From JAMXLO01 sp963726125 (GTDB lineage: Bacteria; Pseudomonadota; Alphaproteobacteria; Acetobacterales; Acetobacteraceae): 64,000 nucleotides of DNA. Made by a program: the position numbers and the translations under genes. Below, piece by piece: positions 9,032 through 15,794 of this stretch. Numbering within the stretch: the first letter of the stretch is position 1; each line of letters opens with the position of its first letter. The stretch covers positions 186,001 through 250,000 of the forward strand of contig CAVSBG010000020.1 of NCBI GenBank assembly GCA_963726125.1. Reading direction: 5' to 3'. The notes beneath the pieces are model-generated. The model was not told the origin of the DNA, did not search any database, and saw nothing but the letters and a program-made list of their open reading frames with translations.

Positions 9032-9061
9032 TTGACATTGGTGTTCTTAGTTCCCTAATGT
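9032..9061 (+). promoter_or_regulatory. Sigma-70-type promoter for candidate small RNA
   Basis: A perfect -35 TTGACA at 9032-9037 and a -10-like TAATGT at 9056-9061 are separated by 18 bp, which places a start near 9067. The element is flanked by TAGGAAAATT (9018-9027) and the opposed TTCCCTA (9051-9057), possible repressor half-sites that would block RNA polymerase. Confidence 0.6.
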
Positions 9062-9066
9062 GATCT

Positions 9067-9151
9067 GGTCAACGGGTGGACTCCGCCCGCTGACCTTTCT
9101 CCTCCTCAAACTTCAAGGGCTGCCGCATCCCGCGGCAGCCCTTTTCTTTTT
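9067..9151 (+). ncRNA. Candidate trans-acting small RNA with anti-Shine-Dalgarno linker
   Basis: The predicted transcript of about 85 nt starts where the TTGACA promoter would place it. Hairpin 1 (9067-9095) pairs GGTCA with TGACC and CGGGTGG with CCGCCCG around a 3-base loop, with one A-C mismatch and one G-U pair. A single-stranded linker (9096-9116) carries TCCTCCT, complementary to the Shine-Dalgarno consensus. Hairpin 2 (9117-9141) is a 10-bp GC stem followed by a T-rich tail, i.e. an intrinsic terminator. There is no open reading frame of note inside. This layout resembles CCUCC-containing small RNAs of alphaproteobacteria such as CcsR (recollection). Alternatively it is an attenuating leader of the gene at 9172. 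Confidence 0.6.
9117..9151 (+). terminator. Intrinsic terminator
   Basis: GGGCTGCCGC (9117-9126) pairs perfectly with GCGGCAGCCC (9132-9141) over the loop ATCCC and is followed by TTTTCTTTTT. It ends the candidate small RNA 20 nt before the next start codon. Confidence 0.88.
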
Positions 9152-9171
9152 GCCCGAAAGGACAATCAGAC

Positions 9172-9408
9172 ATGGCATTCGCCATCCGCAATCTGTCCGT
9201 GCTCGCCTACGCCAACGGTTTCACCCTCTGGCACTACAAGGCGGGGCGCGATCGGCTCGACCTTGTGGAGAAACCCGATTTCTTCGCTGACGCTGCCGAC
9301 ATGCTGGCGGAAGGCGACATGATGATGGTCACCGCGAGCGACGGCGGCCGGATCATCTCGATCGCGTCCGGCACCGGTGGGGAAGTGGCCACGGCCGCGC
9401 TGGCATAG
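9172..9408 (+). CDS. Small conserved hypothetical protein (phage-like)
   Basis: A 78-residue soluble protein of unknown function. AAAGGA lies eight bases ahead of the ATG. It has an N-terminal MAFAIRNLSVLAYANGF, then a short hydrophilic stretch and a DMLAEGDMMMV...DGGRIISIAS core that looks like a small beta-barrel. I recall similar short proteins in alphaproteobacterial prophages and tail loci, without a proven role. It lies directly behind the candidate small RNA terminator and heads a chain of very small genes. Confidence 0.72.
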   Translation: MAFAIRNLSVLAYANGFTLWHYKAGRDRLDLVEKPDFFADAADMLAEGDMMMVTASDGGRIISIASGTGGEVATAALA

Positions 9409-9415
9409 CGGGCGA

Positions 9416-9673
9416 TCACTGCGTTGGCGACGGACGCCGCAACACTTCTCGCACATGCCGGACCGAACCGGTGGACGTGATCTCGTAGCGCCCGTCTCCC
9501 CGCTTGCAAGCCAGCCCCATGCCGGTCAGCCGTGCCAGGCATGGCGCGTCCTTCGCCACGGCTGGGCGGCCAACCGGGCCGCACAGCGTGAGTCGGTGCA
9601 ACGCCGAGCGGCAGCAGGTTTCCAGGTAGGGCTCGTTCCACACGCCGCGATGGTCGTGATCCGACGATGACAT
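9416..9673 (-). CDS. Small hypothetical protein, winged-helix-like C-terminus
   Basis: An 85-residue reading on the minus strand. The C-terminal half (CLARLTGMGLACKRGDGRYEIT followed by GSVRHVREVL) has the pattern of a winged-helix wing, with a DGRYEIT strand-turn. It is convergent with the 78-aa gene, 7 nt from its stop. The start at 9673 is uncertain, and no strong ribosome-binding site was seen. Function unknown; a short DNA-binding protein is one possibility. It is included because its composition is more protein-like than the surrounding shadow frames. Confidence 0.45.
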   Translation of the reverse strand: MSSSDHDHRGVWNEPYLETCCRSALHRLTLCGPVGRPAVAKDAPCLARLTGMGLACKRGDGRYEITSTGSVRHVREVLRRPSPTQ

Positions 9674-10156
9674 GACAAGAGCGGACGTTGTGCACGGGCC
9701 GTTGCGTAGGGCACCGGTTGGGAGGCCTCATACCAACGCTCACTGAGCGCGACTCGTCTTCCCACTTGTCATGTTCGGGGCGTGGTCCGGCGATGACATT
9801 CGGCACAACGCATTGGTCACTATTAAGATTTGGCAGCAACGCGGCCAACTTGTGTTGGATCGCGCATTGGCAGTCGGACTGCGTAGCAAGTAAGGACTTT
9901 CAACCACAGAGGCACAGAGTCCACAGAGTAGTCACAGAGTCAACTTTTTAATAATACTCTGTGACTACTCTGTGAGTCTCTGTGCCTCTGTGGTTGAATA
10001 TTCTTTTACTATTTTCTCTGTTGCCGGCAACGCCGAGTTCAGGCTCGCTGATTTTGCTATGGGTCATCATCGATGAGCACTGGCGTATCAGGGCCTGACG
10101 CAGCAAGCGGCAACGAACCGGACCACGATAGCGTTCGTCCACAGGAAAGGAGTACG
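9674..10156. other. Non-coding stretch with large inverted repeat
   Basis: No convincing gene lies in these 483 bases. The stretch holds the long CACAGAG-type inverted repeat at 9899-9998 and, just ahead of the next gene, an AGGAAAGGAG ribosome-binding site at about 10143-10152. Confidence 0.7.
9899..9998. repeat. Long near-perfect inverted repeat of CACAGAG units
   Basis: The left arm 9899-9940 begins TTCAACCACAGAGGCACAGAG and the right arm 9956-9998 is its reverse complement apart from a two- to three-base difference in the middle, with a 15-base A/T-rich loop. Each arm is itself made of CACAGAG repeats. Similar CACAGAG-rich elements are dispersed in many environmental bacterial genomes (recollection), so this is probably a copy of a dispersed palindromic repeat rather than a terminator. 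Confidence 0.88.
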
Positions 10157-10300
10157 ATGACAGAGCACCGCGCGACGATCTCGATCCTCGACCCGACGTT
10201 GCCGGGTTACGTGTCTGTGCGGGCGGCTACCACCGCTGAGCCGGCCACTCCGCCGCTCGTGTCAGATGATCTGGTGAACGCAACGGAGGCCACGCCATGA
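10157..10300 (+). CDS. 47-residue hypothetical protein, coupled to next gene
   Basis: A 47-residue reading that starts at ATG 10157 behind a strong GGAAAGGAG. It has an ISILDPTLPGYVSVRAATT core and an acidic tail. Its TGA overlaps the ATG of the next gene as ATGA, so the two are probably translated together. No family was recognised. The ribosome-binding site and coupling are the main support. Confidence 0.6.
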   Translation: MTEHRATISILDPTLPGYVSVRAATTAEPATPPLVSDDLVNATEATP

Positions 10301-10551
10301 AGCGCAGCCTGCGCATCGTCAAACCGACCGATGATTCTGGTGGTGATACCACATGCACCATGGAAGAGGCGCTGCGTGACCTGATGGCGCGGATCATTGC
10401 CGACCAACCGTCTGTCATCATGGCGGTTTGGGAGAAGCCTGACGGGGTCATTCAAATGAGCAGCCTGCCAGGCAGCAATGCACTGATGCGCGGCCTCGTG
10501 CTCAATGCAACCGATGTGCTGTACCCGGAGACGACGGTGGAGACGGAATGA
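10297..10551 (+). CDS. 84-residue hypothetical protein
   Basis: An 84-residue protein starting with the ATGA overlap at 10297. It has a helical segment (TMEEALRDLMARIIADQ) followed by beta-like SVIMAVWEKPDGVIQMSSLPGS, and resembles short proteins in alphaproteobacterial phage cassettes, without a named domain. Its stop shares one base with the start of a 39-residue reading (TGATG), continuing the chain of coupled small genes. Confidence 0.65.
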   Translation: MKRSLRIVKPTDDSGGDTTCTMEEALRDLMARIIADQPSVIMAVWEKPDGVIQMSSLPGSNALMRGLVLNATDVLYPETTVETE

Positions 10552-10670
10552 TGAGCCCGATCGGCCTGAACATCAGGCACAGGGTCATCTTTTCGGCCTT
10601 CGGCGGCGGCGGATCAATGTGGGTCGGGCCCAAAATCCTCCGTCGCCCCATGGGCGCGGTTTCCCGATGA
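10551..10670 (+). CDS. 39-residue small ORF coupled by TGATG
   Basis: A short reading of 39 residues (MSPIGLNIRHRVIF..., then a glycine run and a basic end) whose ATG overlaps the upstream stop as TGATG. It ends 7 nt before the ATG of the coiled-coil gene at 10678. Support comes from position and coupling only; it could also be simply the spacer between two genes. Confidence 0.35.
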   Translation: MSPIGLNIRHRVIFSAFGGGGSMWVGPKILRRPMGAVSR

Positions 10671-10677
10671 GGCCCCG

Positions 10678-11337
10678 ATGATCAAAACTCGACCGCCGGT
10701 TGATACCGTAAGCGAGAGCGGGTTGGCGCAGGTGAACGCGAATATGGCGTTCCTGGAACGGTTGTTCGCGGAGAAATTCGACGCCCGCGACCGTGCGCTG
10801 ACCGTGGCGCTGGCGACGATGGATGTACGCCTCGAGGGCATGAACGAAATTCGGAATTCGCTGCGCGATCAGTCGGCCCTGTTCGTGACCCGCGACGAGT
10901 ATGTGACGGCGCATGCGGCCGTTGTGCGCAACACAGAGGCCATGCGCATCGAACTGTCGACGAGCGTGGTGCGGGTCGAGCAGGCCGACCGGGCCTCGGC
11001 GGTGGAGCGCGCCCAGCTCGACAAACGGCTTGACGCGATGAACGAATTCCGACTGCAGCTGAAGGATCAGGCTGCGACTCTGATATCCCGCAGCGAGGTC
11101 ACAACACTGATCGGGAGCCTGCAGGCGGATGTCAGGCGGCTGGAGATCGCGGGGGGCGAAAAGGCGGGCCGCGACGATTCGATCGACGCGTTCGACCGGA
11201 TCGACGTCAGGTTGAAGCTGGTGGAAGGAAAGCTGGCGACCTGGGATGGCCGGCTGTGGGCGCTTGGCACCATCTTCCTGCTGATCAACATCTTCGTCAG
11301 CTGGTGGCTCTCGGGGCTCCACTTTGGTCAGAACTGA
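10678..11337 (+). CDS. Coiled-coil protein with C-terminal membrane anchor
   Basis: A 219-residue protein, mostly charged helix with heptad-like patterning (about residues 15-180) and one hydrophobic segment near the C-terminus (LWALGTIFLLINIFVSWWL), which would tether it to the inner membrane by its tail. No enzymatic motif is seen. Such tail-anchored coiled coils occur in phage lysis or structural cassettes and in stray prophage remnants. It is the last gene of the 9.1-11.3 kb chain of small genes. Function unknown. Confidence 0.72.
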   Translation: MIKTRPPVDTVSESGLAQVNANMAFLERLFAEKFDARDRALTVALATMDVRLEGMNEIRNSLRDQSALFVTRDEYVTAHAAVVRNTEAMRIELSTSVVRVEQADRASAVERAQLDKRLDAMNEFRLQLKDQAATLISRSEVTTLIGSLQADVRRLEIAGGEKAGRDDSIDAFDRIDVRLKLVEGKLATWDGRLWALGTIFLLINIFVSWWLSGLHFGQN

Positions 11338-11414
11338 TCCGGGGAAACCCACGGCTGGGACGCCCTCGGTCGGCTAGGATCATCTTGAGTTTGCGGGCAT
11401 AACGCTGGCCGCCA

Positions 11415-12482
11415 ATGACGCATGCCATCGCCTCCGCTCTGCTGCCTCTGCTGCGTCGGCTCGACCCGGAGCGGGCGCATGACCTTGCGTTGCGCGGATT
11501 GCGCCTCGGCCTGGCTGGACGAGCGGCGATCGCCGACGACCCTGCGCTGGCGGTGGAGGTGCTGGGCAGGCGGTTCACCAATCCGATCGGGCTGGCTGCT
11601 GGGTTCGACAAGAATGCCGTCGCCGTACCGGCGTTGATGGATCTGGGTTTCGGGTTCGTGGAGACCGGGACCGTGACGCCGCGGCCGCAGGTTGGCAATC
11701 CGCGACCGCGATTGTTTCGCCTGGACGCCGACCGAGCGGCGATCAACCGGCTGGGGTTCAACAATGCTGGGCTCGATGCCTATGTTGCTCAGCTCGGTAC
11801 ACTGGTGAACCGACGGATTCCGCTGGGCGCCAATGTCGGCATCAACAAGGACGCTGCGGATCCAGAGCGCGACTACCCGGTATTGATCGCCGCCGTCGCG
11901 CCGCTGGTCGACTACGTGGTGATCAATGTCTCCTCGCCCAACACACCGGGCCTGCGCGATCTGCAGGGCGAGGTGCGACTGCGTGCCATATTGCGGGCAG
12001 TTGCTGCTCACGTGCCGCATCGACCGCCGGTGCTGGTGAAAATTGCGCCCGATATCAGCGATGCAAATCTCGCCGGCCTGGTGGAGACCTGCGCCGAGGA
12101 GAGCGTCCAGGGCCTGATCGTCGCAAACACCACTCTGGCGCGGCCTCCGGGCCTGCGCTCCTCGTATGCCGGCGAGACGGGCGGGCTGTCGGGCGCGCCG
12201 CTGTTCAGGCTTTCCACTTCGGTGTTGGCGCGCGCATTTCTGTTGGCGCGTGGCCGGCTGGTGTTTATCGGGGTTGGCGGGATATCCACCGGAGCCGAGG
12301 CGCTGACCAAAATCCGCGCCGGTGCCTCGCTGGTGCAACTGTACACCGCACTGGTTTTCGCCGGCCCCGCGCTGATCCCACGACTGGCGCGAGAACTGGC
12401 CGCAGCGCTGCGCGCCGCCGGCTTCACACGCGTGCAGGATGCGGTGGGCAGCGATGCCGAACGTCTGGCAGAATGCCGCTGA
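11415..12482 (+). CDS. pyrD: Quinone-dependent dihydroorotate dehydrogenase
   Basis: A 355-residue class 2 dihydroorotate dehydrogenase that oxidises dihydroorotate to orotate with FMN and ubiquinone in pyrimidine synthesis, bound to the inner membrane. Family motifs are GLAAGFDKNA, TVTPRPQ.GNP.PR, the INRLGFNNAG segment, GANVGINKD, and NVSSPNTPGL with the catalytic serine; near the end IGVGGI binds the FMN phosphate and a LVQLYTALVFAGP segment follows. Length is normal. The upstream ribosome-binding site is weak. The 3' end overlaps the start of the HAD hydrolase gene by 10 nt. Confidence 0.96.
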   Translation: MTHAIASALLPLLRRLDPERAHDLALRGLRLGLAGRAAIADDPALAVEVLGRRFTNPIGLAAGFDKNAVAVPALMDLGFGFVETGTVTPRPQVGNPRPRLFRLDADRAAINRLGFNNAGLDAYVAQLGTLVNRRIPLGANVGINKDAADPERDYPVLIAAVAPLVDYVVINVSSPNTPGLRDLQGEVRLRAILRAVAAHVPHRPPVLVKIAPDISDANLAGLVETCAEESVQGLIVANTTLARPPGLRSSYAGETGGLSGAPLFRLSTSVLARAFLLARGRLVFIGVGGISTGAEALTKIRAGASLVQLYTALVFAGPALIPRLARELAAALRAAGFTRVQDAVGSDAERLAECR

Positions 12483-13349
12483 TGGAACATCTGCCCGGCT
12501 TCGCCCCCCTCGCCGAACGGTTCGACGGCTTCATCCTCGATCTATGGGGGGTGATCCATGACGGCGTTAATGCATTCCCTCATGCGGTCGATTGCCTTAC
12601 CCGGCTGCGCGCGGCCGGAAAGCGCACGCTGCTGCTGTCCAACGTGCCTCGCCCGAACGACGCGGCCCAGGCGCTGATGCAGCGCATGGGCATTCCGGAC
12701 GACCTGTACACGGACATCCTGACCAGCGGCGAGGCCGTCCGTCGCGCGCTGATGGACCCGCCCGACCTGTGGTGGGCGGAACTTGGCCAGCGCGTGTTCC
12801 ACCTCGGCCCGGTACGCGATCATGGGGTCATCGAAGGGCTGTCGCTGACCCAAGTGGCTGACCCGTCCGAGGCGAACTTCGGTACTGAACACGGGTCCGG
12901 ACGATCATCGCAATCCCACCGACCTCGGCGAATTCGAGGAGGTGCTGCGGCAGTGCGCCCAGCACCACCTGCCGATGATCTGCGCAAATCCCGACCTGAT
13001 GGTGATCCGCGGCGGCGTGCGGGTGCTGTGCGCAGGCTCGTTGGCCGTGCGCTATCAGGAACTCGGCGGCGACGTGCGCTCCATCGGCAAACCGGATCCC
13101 GCGATCTACCAGCCGGTGCTGCAAAGTCTCGGGCTTCCAGTCGGGCAGGTGCTGGCGGTGGGTGATGCGCTACACACCGACATTGCCGGCGCCGCGGGCG
13201 TGGACATTGCGTCGTGTTGGGTGCTAAGCGGCATCCACGGCGAAGGTCTGGCCAATGGTGCCGGCGGCTATGATCATGCCAAGGCGGAAGCCACCGCACG
13301 CGAGGCGGACGTCGCGCCGATAGCCACGATCCCGCATTTCGTGTGGTAG
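12473..13349 (+). pseudogene. TIGR01459-family HAD hydrolase, frameshifted
   Basis: The first frame gives MPLMEHLPGFAPLAERFDGF, then ILDLWGVIHDG (HAD motif I), the LLLSNVPRPN segment (motif II) and DILTSGEAVRRAL. The second frame carries the rest of the capping domain and SIGKPDPAIY and VLAVGDALHTDIAGAAGV (motifs III and IV). Both fit one protein if a single extra G is removed in TTCGGTACTG at about 12881; the repaired product is about 291 aa, the normal family length. It would be a cytoplasmic HAD phosphatase of unknown substrate. It overlaps pyrD by 10 nt. Real decay or a sequence error cannot be distinguished here. Confidence 0.82.
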
Positions 13350-13476
13350 GCCGCGGCGTGACTGCCATCACCAGGGCTTCCGCGAAAGGTGGCGCAGGGC
13401 TGGGAGGGCATTGCGGACTTCGCGACCAGCAAGCAACCCGGTCTGCATTGTAATCTACCGAATGGGGGGTCCGCAC

Positions 13477-14082
13477 ATGATCGGTCGGCTCAGCATATTG
13501 GCCGTGTCTCTCACCGCCTCATTCGCGGCCATGGCGAGGGCGCAGGACCATCCGGTACTGCTGCCGACCCGCGATGTGGCGGTCATATATCGCCTGCCTG
13601 GCGACGACACGGGCAACTCCGCACAAAAATTGCAAGCGACATTCGCTGACCACGGCAACAAGATTTGGTACGACTTCTTTCGTTTCACGGAAGCGAAGTA
13701 CCCGTTCTCCTCCTGGATTTACGACCGGGCTGCCGAACGCCTGATCATGGAGATGCCGGAAAGCCGGCAATATGAAACGCAACCCTATCCGTCCGGCCCG
13801 ACGCCAGGAGGTTTCCTTTCGTCGGATATGGGCTTCAAGAAGCAGCAATTGACGGCGGTGGCGGGACAACCCTGTACGGACTGGGCTGTCACATCATCGA
13901 ATCCCAAAGTGAACGGGGCCGTCGCTTGCGTGACAGATGACGGTGTGCTGTTGCGGTTGACCTCGCCGGACCCGAAAGCCCCACCGCAGTTGCTGGCTCA
14001 GAACGTGCATTACGCGACGGCGCCCAGCCAATTTTTCGTTCCGACTCCGGGTTACATGCGGTCCAAGCCAGCGGCTGAGTAG
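13477..14082 (+). CDS. Exported hypothetical protein
   Basis: About 201 residues. MIGRLSILAVSLTASFAAMARA is a Sec signal peptide, so the product is probably periplasmic. The mature part has two cysteines (PCTDWAV and VACVTDDG) that could form a disulfide and a DVAVIYRLPG start typical of small beta-rich periplasmic proteins. The start at 13477 follows a G-run (GGGGGG) that can act as ribosome-binding site; an ATG at 13462 in the same frame is an alternative. No known family was recognised. It stands alone between the HAD gene and a gap. Confidence 0.75.
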   Translation: MIGRLSILAVSLTASFAAMARAQDHPVLLPTRDVAVIYRLPGDDTGNSAQKLQATFADHGNKIWYDFFRFTEAKYPFSSWIYDRAAERLIMEMPESRQYETQPYPSGPTPGGFLSSDMGFKKQQLTAVAGQPCTDWAVTSSNPKVNGAVACVTDDGVLLRLTSPDPKAPPQLLAQNVHYATAPSQFFVPTPGYMRSKPAAE

Positions 14083-14517
14083 GACGGAAGACCGCCGCGA
14101 CCGGGCAGGATCTGCGTGGGTGATGCCGCGGGCAGGAGCATTGGTTGCGGTGGCGGGATGCAGGATCATGTGGGTCCGGACAATTCCGCACGCGCGGGGA
14201 AAGGACCTTCCGGGCACAGCGCGCTCTGCGATGCCGCTGGCGATGGCGGATCAGGGGCTCGTTTTTGGCCCGGCACGCAGTCGCTCCAGACGGTGACTAT
14301 GCGGGGCGGTCGGACCGATGCCCGTCGTGTTTCCCAGGGTGGTTTGGGCGGCTGACCAGGGGGCGATAAACCTGGGGTTTGGCGCCGACAGGAGCGGGAC
14401 GATCGTCTTTGGCTGGCGTTCGGGGTACAAACCAAGCCCGGAACACCAACTGGCATCCCGGGCTTGTCAGGTCGATCACCTCAGGCGGGGGCGCTTCAGA
14501 CGCCCCTGCTGAAATGT
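14083..14517. other. Gap without supported gene
   Basis: No credible coding sequence was seen in these 435 bases. Two hairpins are present: CAAGCCCGG (14433-14441) pairing with CCGGGCTTG (14458-14466), and GGGGCG (14488-14493) pairing with CGCCCC (14501-14506), the latter about ten bases behind the stop of the PEP-CTERM gene. Neither has a T-run. Confidence 0.6.
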
Positions 14518-15156
14518 TCAGGAGCGGGCGCGGCGGCGGATCAGTCCAAGGCCGGCCAACCCGGCGCCGAACAGCGCCAGCGACGCGGGCTCCGGGATTT
14601 GCGGGGGCAGACCAGGAGTGTTCAGAGTATCCGAGCAATTGATCGTGCTTTGCGTCTGCAAGGCGGTCTGGGTGCAACTCTCGGAGAGCGAAGCCGATTG
14701 ACCCAAGAATACCGAGCCCGTGCCCGTGGCGCCTGTCACGCTTCCGTTGAATTGCTCAGAGAGGGTACCTTCCGTCGTTAGCGTGGTCGGAATTATCGCC
14801 GCGCCGGAGACGCTGGTGAAGGTAAACGTCAGATTGCCAACCGTAACGGTAAGGCTGGTGGGGCCATTAACGGTGGACAGGGTCAATGAGCTGAACGTTA
14901 GGGGGGTGGGAGTAGGGGTGAGCACGATACCGGCCAGCGCCGCGCTGACTGGGGTCGATATCGTGTTGACCGACTCGGACGACGGAATGGTCTTCGTCGC
15001 CGTGGCCGCGGTGATATTGCCCGTATTGACAGTGTAGGTGCCGATTCCGTTGAACCCAAACGAGAGCACGGTCGGGGTCGCGGAAGCTCCGCCGGTCGCG
15101 AGGATCAAGGCAGCTGCCGTCCCGGCAATCAGCTTGGCAATTGGCTTCATCAGCAT
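14518..15156 (-). CDS. PEP-CTERM sorting domain protein
   Basis: A 212-residue exported protein. A signal peptide (about residues 1-30, LIAGTAAALILATGGASA) is followed by a Thr/Ser/Val-rich low-complexity beta domain, and the C-terminus carries the exosortase signal IPEPASLALFGAG, a hydrophobic helix and RRRARS. Such proteins are cleaved by exosortase and tied to exopolysaccharide. ATG 15156 was chosen because AGGAG sits seven bases upstream. No exosortase gene is in the window. A TGTAAA...TTTTCCGAC string lies about 135 nt upstream. Confidence 0.9.
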   Translation of the reverse strand: MLMKPIAKLIAGTAAALILATGGASATPTVLSFGFNGIGTYTVNTGNITAATATKTIPSSESVNTISTPVSAALAGIVLTPTPTPLTFSSLTLSTVNGPTSLTVTVGNLTFTFTSVSGAAIIPTTLTTEGTLSEQFNGSVTGATGTGSVFLGQSASLSESCTQTALQTQSTINCSDTLNTPGLPPQIPEPASLALFGAGLAGLGLIRRRARS

Positions 15157-15794
15157 TTCGATACTCCTGGTGTTGATCCGAGCGACTGCCCGATCCGCGT
15201 GGCCGATTAGAAGCAAGCCGCATGCCAGGGGAGAAGTATGCGCTTTTTCAGGTACTTAAAGATTTTAGTGAGCCAGCTTGCAGCACCACTGTAAAGTTTT
15301 CCGACTCACTTCTCTCGCGATATGCCCACGGCCCCGCTGCTGGGGAACCTGTCAGGACAACTGCTGTCGCCGCACGCCGCCATCATCGGCAATTCCACGT
15401 TCGCATGCCGTGAGCAAGTGCGCGGCGGGACAATGACAACGGCCACGTTCCCGGGACTGGCAGCTCTGCACACATTTTGCGACGGGACGCGCCCCGAGTG
15501 GCTGCCCGGATCAATTTGTCGGCCAATTTTACAGTTGCTTAATTTCTAGCTTGGTCGTCCGCCACAAAGCATCGGCCGGCTGCATCCGGATAGAAACCGC
15601 GGCGCTGTTGCGGTGGCGACCGATTGGCAACTCCATGGTCCGCCTCTGGCGCGGCCGCTCTGCGGAGCTGGTCCGCTAGTTGAAGCGGCTCGCGCCGACG
15701 ACGGTGCTGCGGTGCTGCTGGGTGCTGCCACCTGGACTGGCTTCGCGTGGCCACCTGCCGGTATGCTCCAGCCCTCCGCACAGCATCGCGTCCC
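15157..15794. other. Intergenic region between PEP-CTERM gene and uvrD
   Basis: The 638 bases between the divergent PEP-CTERM and helicase genes show no gene I can support. The A+T-rich part near 15240-15310 is the likely promoter zone of the PEP-CTERM gene and contains TGTAAAGTTTTCCGAC (15290-15305). Confidence 0.55.

Noticed and set aside
11328..12338. A 336-codon minus-strand frame opposite pyrD
   Set aside because: PyrD is certain on the plus strand.
14116..14456. Short frames between the exported protein and the PEP-CTERM gene
   Set aside because: No start signals and low-complexity composition on both strands.
15322..15549. A 75-codon plus-strand frame in the uvrD upstream region
   Set aside because: No ribosome-binding site and no likeness to a known protein.
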